This document shows positions 9,815 to 21,445 of a DNA stretch of 64,000 nucleotides, in pieces. The DNA comes from Ascarosepion bandense (Eukaryota; Mollusca; Cephalopoda; Sepiida; Sepiidae), in NCBI GenBank assembly GCA_037127315.1, contig JBBBDQ010001269.1, positions 2,173,001 to 2,237,000 of the forward strand, written 5' to 3'. Under the pieces are notes generated by a model. The model searched no databases. It had not been told where the DNA came from and saw nothing but the letters and a program-made list of their open reading frames with translations. Made by a program: the position numbers and the translations under genes. The first letter of the stretch is position 1, and each line of letters begins with the position of its first letter.

Positions 9815-10165
9815 GCATGTTTCATTAACTAATATAGATAAGTTTTGTCGATTTATTTTATGTAATTTTTTTATATCGTCTGAAAAGCATAATAACATTA
9901 TCGTAGAAAAAGGAAAGAAATTCACAATATTGATACATGTTTTTATTTAATCCTTTCTGAGTTTTCGGCTTACATCAGCTATTGTCAAAGATGAAAATAG
10001 TGTTGGTTGTAACGGGCAGTTCGCGGACGTACGATAGTAGTAGCCGTCTATTTTGTTTGTTTGGAAGATTGGCGAACATGTGCGTGCATGCAGGAAGCGA
10101 AAATCACACTACAGCTTGTGGCGTCTCACATGACCACACGAAGGTGGGGGCGAGAAGTATTAACA
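9815..10165 (-). repeat. Repeat G, second copy
   Basis: Inverse-orientation copy of 3870-4230. On the minus strand it has 'gacaatagctgatgtaagcc' followed by 'gaaaactcag', again a hairpin then GAAA, and its 3' end faces a (TA)n tract. Confidence 0.65.
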
Positions 10166-10434
10166 ACATGCAAAAAATAATTTTGACTCTTTTTTTTTTC
10201 TGTTTTGGAATATAAAATCGCGATGCCGAAATTGGAACTCCTGACAATGTTTATGTCAGTTTTTCTTCTTTATTTCTTTAAGAACACACGTCCGAATAAT
10301 GGTCCGTAATGTTTCAAAAGTTATATTATCTGTGTTGTGTCATATCAGTAGTAGGCATCCCGATGTACGACCGTACCATGATAGACGTTAATCACGCCCA
10401 ATTTACAAACTGACATCGGGTAAATGACTTTGTA
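10166..10434. other. No recognisable feature
   Basis: Anonymous sequence between repeat G and the mariner element. Confidence 0.4.
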
Positions 10435-11104
10435 TTAGGTTTTACCAAAAGTTCTTAAATACTTGCAAAAAATTGAAATTTTACTCGCAGAAACAACAAA
10501 AATTATTGCTCAAAATAAAGACCATCATTTTCCAAGACTTTCTGCCATCGATCTGCAAGCTTTGGGGTCTGGTCAAAGTACCATTCAGCTGGCTTCGAAT
10601 CAAAGAATTGTTGACACGCTTCCTCGACTTCATCAAACGAGTCGAATCGGCGGCCTTTCAGAAAGTGTTGCATTGAGTGGAAAAGGCCGTAATCTGATGG
10701 AGTACAGTCAGGACTGTAGGCTGGATGTGGCAGAACCTCAACGCCGTCCAGCTCTTTAAACTTGTCTTTGGTCTTCCTGGCGGTGTGTGGCTTGGCATTG
10801 TCCTGCTGCATCAAAGCGCGCTTTCGGTTGATCAGAGCCGGGTACTTTTGCTTCAACTTTTCGTAAACCCGCTAAATTGCTGACAGTAACGTTCGGCACT
10901 GATGGCACGACCATTCGGAACCAACTCAAAATGCCCGATTCCTTCAAAGTTCCACCAAACGCACAACATGACTTTCTTGCCGAATCGATCTTGTTTTGTA
11001 ACCGACGGCCTCCCTTGCCCTTTCTGAACCCATCGCTTGTCTCGATTGTGCTGGACCAGTTAGACCCATTTCGAAAGTGTTTGCGAACTTTTGGGACAAC
11101 CTAA
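10435..11104 (-). mobile_element. Mariner element, internally deleted
   Basis: A 670-bp element bounded by inverted ends, 'ttaggttttaccaaaagttc' at 10435 and the complement of 'ttaggttgtcccaaaagttc' at 11104, with TA on both sides (10433-10434, 11105-11106) as expected for a mariner target duplication. It is far shorter than an autonomous mariner of about 1.3 kb because the 5' half of the transposase is missing. TIRs and TA make the boundaries secure. Confidence 0.88.
10500..11060 (-). pseudogene. Mariner transposase remnant
   Basis: On the minus strand the catalytic half of a mariner transposase (cut-and-paste DDE/D enzyme, nuclear) begins at 'DKRWVQKGQGRPSVTKQDRF', runs to 'SAERYCQQF', shifts frame once near 10865 and continues as a 117-codon frame (10503-10856). 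That frame holds 'QQDNAKPHTA' (second catalytic D) and 'YSPDCTPSDYGLF' (third catalytic D; 34-residue spacing is the mariner type). The N-terminal DNA-binding domain and the first catalytic D are absent: the TIR lies only about 50 bp from mid-domain. No active product. Confidence 0.88.
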
Positions 11105-12229
11105 TATTAAAACAATTTTTGCCTTTGCTTCCGTTCAACGTCACTCGTATAATTTCTTAATTATTAGCATACTATGTTTGCACACAGAAATATGCTATTA
11201 TCTGCAGTAACTGCCATTCAAAGTCTGACCGAAAATACAATTTAAAAAGAAACGAATAAAAATCCCTAAGAGCCTGGTTGTATTTGTTGATGCATGTAGT
11301 TTTATCGAGGATTAGTCATATCAAGTACAGTTAACTTAGTCTAAATAATGGACCCTAAATACTATTTAACTTAATGTATTCCACACAGACTCCAACTTCC
11401 TCATTCATTGTTTCAAAGAAGCTAATGTCAAGCGCTCCTCGTTCCCCCCGCAGTTTTCTTTTCTTACTTATTTTACAGCTTATCCGCCAGCGAATGTCTA
11501 ACTCCACCTTTCTTAAGGTGGGTCTTAAAATACTCCAAATTACAAACCTCAAAGTCTACATCCTTAGTCTTATTAAGGGACTTACCTATCGCGGCTTTTC
11601 TTGCACTTTTATGTCATTTCTAACAAAGTGGCGAAAATATGAAGTTATTCTAATGAAGACTTGCTAACAGTGGTTGGAGTCGAAACTGATCTTATAGCCT
11701 TGACTATCTCGAAATCTGGCTGTATTTCCTCTTCACTAATTTTAAGTCCAGGTAAATGAACTCTCACTGACCTGCTTTCAACCTAAGGTTGTGCGTACGC
11801 AAACTAGCCAATACTGTGCCTACGTTAATTAAAAGGTCTTTTACTATATTCGAAATTATCAAAATATTAATCAATAACTGGAAGAGGTCAAAATATTTCT
11901 TCGCTTTGCAACGACTTCATTTTCACTTTCAACTTCATTTCTTCCGTCAACTCCCACGCATTCGGTCAGTGACAGGTGTACTACCTCGCTTAATGTGTTC
12001 GAACAAGCCAGATTTATTAACTTCATTGTCAGATTCTGCACGAAATTGGAAAAAATATGCTATTCGATTTTAAGTTTTTCTATTAATCTAGCAACTTGTT
12101 ATAATAAGCACACGAGCAGAGAACTCATAGGCAAAACGAAAGTCATCTACATTTCCTTGATGTCGTCTGTTACCACGATCGTCTAGTGCTGCCATAGTTG
12201 TTAATCAGATTTGTTATCAATCTATGCTT

Positions 12230-12230
<1 letters not shown>
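11105..12230. other. Unidentified stretch, possible fossil ORF
   Basis: Minus-strand frames contain polar stretches such as 'SEEEIQPDFEIVKAIRSVST' (about 11665-11730) and 'MNEEVGVCVEYIKL' (about 11360-11405), separated by stops. I do not recognise a family. They could be a decayed element or chance. Confidence 0.25.

Positions 12231-12232
<2 letters not shown>

Positions 12233-12288
<56 letters not shown>
12233..12288. repeat. (CA)n microsatellite
   Basis: About 28 CA units. Confidence 0.98.
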
Positions 12289-12290
<2 letters not shown>

Positions 12291-12359
12291 AGTCACTGTG
12301 CATCAAATTTTGCATATTATATACTGCTGCTGGATCTAGTTAAACCAGAAAGAACTTCT

Positions 12360-13235
12360 TCCATGTGCCCTGTCTTTTCAGGACGTAGGCGATTATGGTC
12401 CTCTACTACTCCCTATCTCTGGCGGCTAATAGTACGCTTTCTCCTATAACATCTTGCAGCCCCCGTTCTCTCATCCACCTGCTCAGGCCCTTCAAATATG
12501 TTATCCACTGCTTTCCTTTGTCTGTTTGTTCCTCTATCTGTCCTGTTAGTATCAGGTTCTCTAAGCTCTCCTTCTTCATTGCATATCCCAAGAACTTCAT
12601 TTGTCTCTTCTTGATGCTCAGTATTAATTTCCTATTCATTTCCATTCTTTCCAAAACCTCATTATTGCTCACATGCTCGGTCCACTATATCTGCAGCATC
12701 CTTCTATAGAACCAAATTTCAGCTTCTTCAAGTTTTTCTTTCATCTTTGTTGTTATTGTCCAACATTCACTGCCAAGTTATACAACTGACATCACATAGC
12801 AATCTAGTACTCTCTGCTTTATTTTTAGTGAAGGTTTCCTGTGTCTTAATACTTTACTCAGCTTCTGGAACGTGTCCTTCGCCATGCCAATTCGCTTTTG
12901 GATCTCTGTGCCACACTTTCCGTCTTCGGTTAGAAAACTTCTCAGATATTTAAATATTTGTACCTGCTTGATTTTAATATCCCACACATGTATTTGACAT
13001 TTTGAGTTGCTCATTTTGCTGATGACCATGCATTCGGTTTTCTTGCAATTTGTCTTGTAGATAGTTCTTGTCAATCTCTTCAGTTACCTTCTGTAGGAGG
13101 TCTTGTAGTTTCCTTTCCGTGTCTGCAGTCAGAACTGTGTCGTCTGCGTATCTTATGTTGTTCAAATTGTGGCCTCCGATGACAAATCCTAGTATAACAT
13201 CTAGGGTCCTCAAAATACTCTTGCTGTACAAGTTG
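12360..13235 (-). pseudogene. RTE-B reverse transcriptase with catalytic YADD
   Basis: Minus-strand copy reaching further 5' than most. It starts with 'SILRTLDVILGFVIGGHNLN' and 'IRYADDTVLTADTERKLQDL' (RT motif C, 13130-13160), then 'KTECMVISK', 'FKYLRSFLTEDGKCGTEIQK', a frame change, and the C-terminal 'NNEVLERMEMNRKLILSIKK' and 'LILTGQIEEQTDKGKQ'. The order matches other RTE-B copies. At least two frameshifts; no product. The element ends with the 'gtcctgaaaagacagggcac'-type tail near 12363-12385. Confidence 0.9.
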
Positions 13236-13279
13236 AAAGAACACTTTTATATAAAAATATACTATTATACTTTTATTCT

Positions 13280-13715
13280 TCGTGGCTGACGGTTGTGTAG
13301 AGCAAGAGAGCAGCTAGAGAGAGTTGCGCACAGGATGACGCCATAGAGAGTTTGATGACAACGGGAGTTCTCTCTTTCTCTTGTCACTTCTCTTCTCTCT
13401 GTCTTCTTCCAAGACCGCCTGAATTATATAACCCCAAATTTTCTACGCATTTTTGCTTTTTCGGGTTATCGCTTAATTGACGTCATTTACAGCCAGATAC
13501 ATCTGTCAATCATCTTCGCAGGCTATTGCCTTTTAAGCCAGTTGTTGCCTGTGTTTCTGCCTTTGATGTTGCACATCGGCTCCTTCAACCACGGATGGAT
13601 ATAGTTTTTTCAATCATATCTTTGCCGGCTATCGCCTTTCAAGCCTTTGTTGTCCTGCTGCCACAATACACGACCAGATATATTTGTCAATCATATTTTT
13701 ACCGTTCAAGGTAAA
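13280..13715 (+). repeat. Repeat M, second copy
   Basis: See 9005-9560. This copy lacks the 9-bp minisatellite. It follows an inverted RTE-B directly. Confidence 0.65.
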
Positions 13716-14335
13716 GAAGAAAAACTGAAAATTTTTGCCGAGTGCCTAAGATCTTGAGTGTCGTGAATTTTCGATAAAAAGAATCATTTTGCTTTTTGGT
13801 TCGTTTCAGAGTCGATTAATAGTTGTTTTCTAAAATCAATTAATCGTCCAAAGTAGTAAATAAAGGCAACTCTTAAAATAGAAGTGGCAGTGTCTGCTGT
13901 TACGAATGACCGTAATGATGGCGGTCTAATCCAAGATTTAATTGTATACAGTCTCTGTTCATATGCGTGAATAATGATTTTCTACCTCGATTGTCTGGTC
14001 CTTTTAATTCATCATTCAGTATCGCACGCGCAATAGATAACTGTGCACATCTATTTACTCTGAATCTCTAATCTATCAACCATCAAAATTGAAAACTTCT
14101 CTTGTGGCTTTAAATCGCCAGTAACGCCGATCATAAAGGCCTGATGGATAATTATTTGCTTTTGAATTTACGAAAACTCTATTGAGGTACATAAGTGCAG
14201 GTTTTGGTTGATTGGTTGTTTTAGTTTAGCGACATATCAACTTTTATGGGTAATTTAATCCCAAAATCTAAATATCCTGAACACGATTTTATGGCCTTCT
14301 ATACTGACAAAATGGTGGACATGTTTTTGTTTTGT
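13716..14335. other. Mostly unidentified; weak repeat F trace
   Basis: No coding motif. 14200-14290 has 'gttttagtttagcgacatat' and 'gggtaatttaatccc', resembling the left end of repeat F. Confidence 0.35.
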
Positions 14336-14339
14336 TTTT

Positions 14340-15102
14340 TTTGTTTTTTTTAATCATTTCACCCCGAGCAAGGCGGAAACGCCACTGATGTGCAGGGGGT
14401 TACATAAATGTAAAAAGATTAATTAGAAAAGAGTGAGGAATACAAACTAGTTAGAAAGGAACAATAGAAAGCTGGGAAAGCAGGTGCGATGACAGATACA
14501 TAGGTGGAGAGAAAGGGAAGGTTATACAGGGGAGGGGAGGGGAGAAAGCTAGAGGCCAGTGGTTAGTAGATGAGTATTGACTTTGCATTTAAATTTCTGG
14601 GGGTTGTAGCCGTCAGGAATGCATGAATACGGGAGCGAGTTCCACAGGTGGGAAGTGCGAGAGAGGAAGCTGCAGGAGTAGAATTGTCGTCTGCATTTGG
14701 CTAACCTGACTGTGAATGGGTGGGACCCAGTTGCCAGTCTGGTTGCACGAGTAAACACCTGTTGAGGAGGTACCAGTGACTTAAGCTTGTCCGAGCAGAA
14801 GCCATGAAAGTATTTATAGAAGAGACAAAGGGAGGCCACATCTCGACGATGGGGAAGTGGCTGCAGTCGAGTCGCCAGATCAGTACCTATCACATTACAG
14901 ACTCTCCTTTGGAGCTTGTCAAGAACACTGAGGATAACGGCAGGGGCACCTGACCATAAATGGCAGCAGTACTCCATGCACGGATGGATGGTTGACTTGT
15001 ATATATGCAGGATGGATTCAGGTGGAAAAAACATCCTGGATCGACATAGTGACCCAATCTTCTTAGCAGTAGATTTTGCTATGGATTCAATATAGTGGTT
15101 CC
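14340..15102 (-). pseudogene. LINE-A, 5'-truncated copy
   Basis: Minus strand: a partial frame 'YIESIAKSTAKKIGSLC', then a 161-codon frame (14549-15034) with 'ILHIYKSTIHPCMEYCCHLW', 'SHRRDV' type block (PHRRDVASLCLFYKYFHGF) and 'SRTSHLWNSLP'. The 3' UTR and family tail ('ccccctgcacatcagtggcg' complement) lie at 14350-14400. Only the C-terminal third of the element is present, as expected for target-primed insertion that stopped early. Confidence 0.9.
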
Positions 15103-15104
15103 AT

Positions 15105-15330
15105 AAAACATATTCTTGGCAGTTAAACTTTTATAAGATATTGATGGTAACTTTTTATAGAAAATGTATTGCTTTCACTACAAAAATGTATTTTTATACT
15201 TTTATCAAATTTTATTTTGATGTCAGGGTAGACTTTGGAACAACATCAATTAAGAGGAGGTTCCATAATCTACACAGCCTCCCCAATCTCCTAATCAGAA
15301 ATCTTGCTACCGGATGTAATTTATCGACAT
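15105..15330 (+). repeat. Repeat F fragment
   Basis: 'aaaaatgtatttttatactt', 'caacatcaattaagagg' and 'aatcttgct..ggatg' match the right part of F. It lies between two minus-strand LINE-A copies. Confidence 0.6.
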
Positions 15331-15334
15331 ATTC

Positions 15335-16165
15335 TTTTTAATAATATCGCCCAAAGCAAGGCAGTTTACTGCTACTGTTTTGCAGGGGGTTACATAGGAG
15401 AAATATTAGGGAAAGAGTGACAGGTTATAGGGGTGTCAGGAAGTGTGTAAGAGAAGGTTGAGAATACAGATGAGAGTGGAGTGGATGGAGAAAGAAGCAT
15501 GAGAGACGATACAAGTTAGTGAGATGGGAGTTGACTATTGATTTTACATTTAAATTCTTGGAAATTGTAGCTGTTGGGGAAGCAGGTAACTGGAAGGGAA
15601 ATCCACAGGCAGGAAGTGCGAGAAAAGAAGCTGAAGGAGTAGAATTTGCGTTTATAATTTATTGGTTTTACAGTAAAAGGGTGGGACCTAGTTGCTAATC
15701 TTGTGATTCGATTAAATTCATATATAGGGTGCATTTTCTTCTGAGAAAAACTGTGGAAGTATTTGCGCCGGTGAGAAAGTGACTGTATCTGAGCTGCGAA
15801 GTTACAGATTTTTCGTTGCATTTTATCAAGGGCCCCTAGGTGGTTAGCAGGAGCACCCGACCAAATATGGTAGCAGTATTCAATCCATGAGCGAATGGTA
15901 GATTTATATATGTGCAGGATGATTTTAGACAGGAAAAACTTCCTAGCCCTACACAGAGAACAGACCTTGTTAGCAGCGAATGTAGCTATAGATTCCCTAT
16001 AGTCATTCCACTTGGAGTCTAATGTGAGAGTTAACCTGATGAAGCGCAGTGTTTTGTTTTCAGGGAGACTAGCCTTATCCATGTTCATGGAGATTAGGAG
16101 CGATTGTCTATGATGGTCATACCCAGGACTTGCAAGATTTAGAAGTGATGATCTTTTGGAAGCAT
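15335..16165 (-). pseudogene. LINE-A, 5'-truncated copy
   Basis: Minus-strand frame of 190 codons (15516-16088): 'NKTLRFIRLTLTLDSKWNDY', 'IYKSTIRSWIEYCYHIW' and 'SRTSCLWISLP'. A block of about 25 residues containing 'LCLFYKYFHGF' is shortened, so this copy has an internal deletion. The 3' tail is degraded (15340-15395). Confidence 0.88.
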
Positions 16166-16530
16166 AAAAATGACAGCCGTTGGGATGTTTACTCTCCCGG
16201 TAAAATCTTTTTAAATTTTCTGACTTAAAAATGCAACATTTGGGTCAAGTTTTTTGTTATTTTTAATCAAAAATCAAAGAAGATCTCTGTTGAAATAGGC
16301 AGTGTTAGATAAATAAATAAGCATTATTTTATCGGCCATCTTGGCAAGCTTATCCAGAAGTCGTTTTTTAAGACAGAAATATTTTTAGATCGTGTTAATT
16401 TTCTTTTAGTTAATAATGATTTAGTGATACAAGTATTATTAATTAACTCATAGTTGGAGGGAGATGAGATAGAGTTATAACTTTCCCAAGGGTATTGGTG
16501 CTTAGGTTAATATAGCAAACCAAACTGCAA
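16166..16530. other. No recognisable feature
   Basis: AT-rich, no motif identified. Confidence 0.4.
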
Positions 16531-16534
16531 TTGG

Positions 16535-16735
16535 AAGGCTTGGAGAATCTGATACTAACAGGCCAGATAGAAGGAAAAAAGAAACAGAGGAAAGCAGTGG
16601 ATAACATATTTGAAGGGCCTGAGTGGGTGGATGACAGAACGAGTGTGGTATGGTGTTACAGGAGAAAGTGTGCTCAGAGCCACTAGGAATAGGGAGACAT
16701 GGAAGGCCATGATTATCTATGTCTTGAAAAGATAT
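16535..16735 (+). pseudogene. RTE-B 3' fragment
   Basis: 'LENLILTGQIEGKKKQRKAV' type sequence, then 'KGLSGWMTERVWYGVTGES' and 'RETWKAMIIYVLKRY'. Only the last 70 codons or so of RTE-B. Confidence 0.85.
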
Positions 16736-16739
16736 ATTT

Positions 16740-17180
16740 CACTAAATTTCTTCAAAATAACTATTGTAACACAACAAAATCAGTTTCACAAGTTTCAAAA
16801 TTACTGGGAAAAAAAATTACATTTTTTTTGTTGACCAAATGAATTTTTAAAATGTTGGAATAAAAATTAAATATAAAGGCTTATTTTTTTTTAAAATGAA
16901 AAATATTTTAGTTGCGTTTGACATGCGATTTGATTTCTGTGACGTAAATCAGCAACCATCTTAGATGTTTTATGGAGCAAATGTAAACAATCTGCTTCAT
17001 TGGCCAAAAAGTGCGAAAGGGAAAATTGCTTAACATAAACTCGAAAAGCATGTGTCGACTTGGCTTCCCTGTAGATGTGTCCCTAGAAAGTTTGAATGGC
17101 GTAGCTTAAAAAATAGAGGTGTGCATAGGGAACAGTCACACACAGACTCACAGATTGACTTTTATATATATAGATTTTGA
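16740..17180 (+). repeat. Repeat K, second copy
   Basis: Matches 1800-2145 through 'gttgcgtttgaca', 'cagcaaccatcttagat', 'gtttgaatggcgtag' and the end block 'cacacacagactcacagatt' followed by TA. It has about 50 bp ('aacataaactcgaaaagcat' onward) missing from the first copy. Confidence 0.75.
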
Positions 17181-17384
17181 CCAAAATAATATATATATAT
17201 ATATAAAAACGGTTCTCTGATTAGCAATTGCGAGCCATTATCCGTTACACCATCCGCACATTTATCGTAACAACACTTGGTATTCCAACGCAAAACATCT
17301 GATGCAATTTTCATAGCAATAAGTTCTATATATATATATATATATATAGAATATAAGTATATATATATATATATATATATACTT

Positions 17385-17600
17385 AGTTATACTTTTACGG
17401 TTGGAATAGTTAAATGTAACCGCCTCTTTTACTATGACAGTAATCCTAATACTTTATGCCTGTGGAACACCCTACGGATTACTTGCTTTCCCTAATAGAT
17501 ACTACTTCCAAACGTTTAAATGCAACATCTATTGCCATCTTCTATCTCTCTTAATACGCACCTTATATTCCCCCACAGTATTGTTTTTATTCGGAGCAGA
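17385..17600 (+). pseudogene. LINE-A C-terminal fragment
   Basis: Frames give 'CNRLFYYDSNPNTLCLWNTL' and 'CFPNRYYFQTFKCNIYCHLL', the last 60 residues of the LINE-A protein in decayed form. Preceded by (TA)n. Confidence 0.75.
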
Positions 17601-17754
17601 ATTAATATTTGGGGTGACTTCACAGAAAAGATACCACACAAAAACCCGCTCTAAGTTTAATATAAATGATATGACCACCAAAGCATGGCAGTTATCTAAA
17701 TCATATCCAGAGTAATTTCACTATTTCGGTAACGTATGGTTAAAACGGTAAAAT

Positions 17755-18045
17755 TACGAGCGTTGTGGTGCAGTGGATATCGGCTCAGAACGACAAACCA
17801 GAGAACCGAGTTCGAATTCTAGTTGAATTCCTTGCATTCACTTATGCACAAATACCCTTGGGAAAGGTATTAATCCGTCTCTCCCATCCAGTTATGTGTT
17901 AAATAATAGGACAGATTGGGTTCTATAGCCTTGGGTGACAACCCGTCTAATGCAGAAAGCAATAGCAACCTACTGAGGGATAATCTTCTGCCCAGACATT
18001 GATGTCTCTTTCGAAAGTGGATATCACGTATGGCGATAATTGACT
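17755..18045 (+). repeat. S1 SINE, full-length head
   Basis: A box 'tggtgcagtgg' (17766-17776), B box 'gagttcgaattct', then the S1 body. The terminal block is diverged ('atatcacgtatggcgataa'). Confidence 0.88.
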
Positions 18046-18174
18046 GCTGAAGGGTAAAACACGAATATCGTACTAATTTTCTGACTGCTTTGAAAAGAGA
18101 AACGCTGAAAATTGCAAAAGTCTAAACTTAACGAAGTGTCTGCTAAAAGTGCCTTAGCTTTTTTTATTCTGTGC

Positions 18175-18560
18175 TCCCTAGGTATGAATTTACACGAGCT
18201 ACTAGATTAGCAACTAGGTCTCACACTTTTACAGTGAAACCGATAAAATTTCTACTCTAAAAGCTACTTTTCACGCACTTCCCGCCCGTGGAATTCCCTA
18301 CCATATACTTGCTTCCCCGACAGCTACAATGTCCAGGAATTTAAATGTAAGGTCAATAGACATCTTCTATCTCACTAACTCGCATCCATTCTCTCAAGCT
18401 CTTTTTTTCATCTACTCCACCCCCATCCTCGGTATTCTCATCCGTCTATTACCCTCCACCTGATACTTATATCTAACCCCTCTTTCTCAAAACTTTCCCC
18501 TACGTAAGCCCGTGGGCAACAATGACAAATGCCTTGCTTGGAGTGAAACGATTAAAAGAA
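18175..18560 (+). pseudogene. LINE-A 3' fragment
   Basis: Starts in the C-terminal domain ('YEFTRATRLATRSHTFTVKP'), has frameshifts, and ends in the tail 'atgccttgcttggagtgaaa'. It faces the inverted LINE-A tail array tail-to-tail across about 40 bp. Confidence 0.85.
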
Positions 18561-18599
18561 TATCTTTGGAAACAAACGAAGTGATTTTACTGCGCATCT

Positions 18600-18942
18600 T
18601 TTTTTTAATCGTATCACCCCGAGCAAAGCGGTAATGCCACTGATGTGCAGGGGGCTACATAACAGTAAAAAGATATAGTAGAAGAGAGTGAAGAGGAAGA
18701 CGAACCAGGTAGAAAGGAACAAGAGAAGGATGGGAATAGAGGTGCGATGATAGTTGCAAAGGTGGAGAGAAAGGAAAGGATATACGGGGTGTTGAAAGAA
18801 CTAGAGTCAAGTGGTTAATAGATGAGTATTGACCTTGCATTTAAATTCCTGGAGGTTGTAGCCGTCAGGAAAGCAAGAATATGTAAGCGAGTTTCACAGG
18901 CGGGAAGTGGGGGAAAAGCTGACGGAGTAGAATTGTCGGATG

Positions 18943-18979
<37 letters not shown>

Positions 18980-19620
18980 GGTGTAGATATTTTTTTTAAT
19001 CGTATCACCCCGAGCAAAGCGGTAATGCCACTGATGTGCAGGGGGCTACATAACAGTAAAAAGAAATAGTAGAAAAGAGTGAAGAGGAAGACGAACCAGG
19101 TAGAAAGGAGCAAGAGAAGGATGGGAATAGAGTTGTGATGATAGTTGCAAAGGTGGAGAGAAAGGAAAGGATATACGGGGTGGTGAAAGAACTAGAGTCA
19201 AGTGGTTAATAGATGAGTATTGACATTGCATTTAAATTCCTGGAGGTTGTAGCCGTCAGGAAAGCAAGAATATGTAAGCGAGTTTCACAGGCGGGAAGTG
19301 GGGGAAAAGCTGACGGAGTAGAATTGTCGGATGCCTATATATATATATATATATATATATATTCGGTGTAGATATTTTTTTTTAATGGTATCACCCCGAG
19401 CAAAGCGGTAATGCCACTGATGTGCAGGGGTCTACATAACAGTAAAAAGAAATAGTAGAAAAGAGTGAAGAGGAAGACGAACCAGGTAGAAAGGAGCAAG
19501 AGAAGGATGGGAATAGAGTTGTGATGATAGTTGCAAAGGTGGAGAGAAAGGAAAGGATATACGGGGTGGTGAAAGAACTAGAGTCAAGTGGTTAATAGAT
19601 GCGTAATAGACAATCTTCTC
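18600..19620 (-). repeat. Triplicated LINE-A 3' end (tandem array)
   Basis: Three head-to-tail copies of the minus-strand LINE-A 3' end with starts at about 18600, 18989 and 19375 (period 386-391 bp). Units 1 and 2 run from the LINE tail through the last 60 codons to a (TA)n tract and 'ttcggtgtagatat'; unit 3 is cut at about 19600. The units are almost identical, including a shared deletion near 'gaagtgggggaaaagctgac', so the array arose by recent duplication of one insertion and its microsatellite. Confidence 0.92.
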
Positions 19621-20880
19621 TGCTGAGTGAGATTGACTAGACTGCGACTTCACATTATTTTAGAAAGGAATATATCGCACCGTGGATGAGATTAATGGAA
19701 ATATAACATGTTCTCTGATGACATACATGAAAGAAAACTTTTCTGTCTGTTTTAAAAAAGGAAACAACGACTAGGATCAGAGGGTTTTGGTATAGGCATG
19801 ATAAGATTCTAAAGAAGAAATTAGTGTCGACAAAGGAGCCATTGTCTTAGGTAAGCTATTTTTACTTTAAATGGTCTTCTATTTTTCGGACGGAGCTGCA
19901 TTGTAATTGATGTTTTATATAATGCAATAAGTCTCACATCTTCATTCAGGAAGCTAACATACAAAGGAGAACGAAGTGTCAAGAAAACTATTATTAGCTT
20001 TTCTGTAAAACAATTCGCCTTAAATTCTTATAACTGACAAAATACATTAAAAACCAATTCTTTCCTTTCTTTTGCGTGTTTAAAGGCTTCTCAGTTATCT
20101 AATAAGAAAACTCGAAATATCTAGACTCGATTCATAGACTTTGTAGACTCAATCTATTAAATATAAATTCTGTTTAGCTACAGTATAGCCAAGTGAATAC
20201 TTTTTAATGCTTCTGTTTATTAGCCATCCAGGAATTAATACGAATACGACTGACAGAAGATCATTTAAGAGGTTTCAATACAGTCCAAGGTTTTGGCTAA
20301 AGGTAGGCAAGGAGGAAATTCCAGAAGGAGTAGCCGAATTGAATAAATCCTGTGAAAATAAAGATTTTCACGTGACAGATGATAATTAATATTATCTGAT
20401 ATTCAAATAGTGAATTGTTACACGTATTTGTAATGTTTTGCCAGATTAAAATGAAGGTTTAAAGATTGTGTTGCATCATATTTGGTCGATTCTTTTTAAT
20501 AGTTGCATATTAGTTACAATTGTAACCAATATGCAACAAATGGTTAAATGTTATATTAGAATTCTTGCATTTTACGTACGTTCAAACACCAACGCATAGC
20601 ATTGATAAGAAACAGACAAATCTATAATGCGCTAAGAAAGTCAAATTAGTGGTTTAAAATAGCGAGAAGGGATAAAATAGAGAATGACTTGCTTAGAAAT
20701 ACATATAGAATTCTATATTTTAACTGGGTTAAAACGTTGTAACAGTGAGATTATGACGACTGAATTTATTGCGTCAACTTTCTAATCGAGGAGGTCAGGC
20801 CTGAAATTTTGTCTTTTAAATAGGTTGAAACGTTATGAAGACTGTTGTGTCAATTTCCCAAAAGAAAATATTATTCTTCC
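19621..20880. other. No recognisable feature
   Basis: About 1.25 kb without recognised repeats. A 60-codon open frame at 20207-20389 (GINTNTTDRRSFKRFQYSP) has no family that I recognise. Confidence 0.35.
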
Positions 20881-20884
20881 TTAA

Positions 20885-21445
20885 CACATTGATAATTCTA
20901 GGTTTGAGTTTGAGTTTTGTTTAACGACACCTCTGTGGGACATTTAATGCCAAAAAGGTGGAGTTTTAAGGGGTTTTCTTAATGTTCGGTTATAGTGAGA
21001 AGATTGATTTAGTTAGATCTTAATGAAAAGTTTTTGTTTTTATTCTTTTTATTTAAGAAAACTGAAAACGCCTTCTAGTTTTGTATTCAAAATGTTTTGC
21101 TAGGAATAATTGTTTCCTTCAAAAATGTGTTATGGTAATAATTTTTTCTTCAAAATGTATTGTTGATAATACTGTTTCTTCAAAAATGTATATTTTTCTA
21201 TAAATGTCTATTTTTATGCATATATTTCTATAAAAGTGTATTTTTATACTTTCATTGTGTTTTGACCCTAGTTTAGGGGTTTAACTATTTGCCAGTAGCT
21301 GGGACCCTGACAGCTGCTACCATTCCGGGTTCGAGTGGATCTGGAAACAACAGCAATTATTGTGTGGTTCTATACTTTCACAAATTCCGAATGAGTGTCC
21401 TTGCTGCCGAATGCAGTTTACCGTCATGCCCAGAACCAATGAACA
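20885..21445 (+). repeat. Repeat F, most complete copy
   Basis: Continuous F: 'gttttgtttaacgacacctc', 'gttcggttatagtgag', three 'cttcaaaaatgt' blocks, 'ttgaccctagtttaggg', 'agctgggaccctgacag' and 'gccgaatgcagttta'. It serves as the uninterrupted reference for the split copy at 3330-4715. No coding motif. Confidence 0.7.

Noticed and set aside
18600..19620. CRISPR-like array
   Set aside because: Three long repeats without short unique spacers; they are tandem LINE tails in a eukaryotic context.
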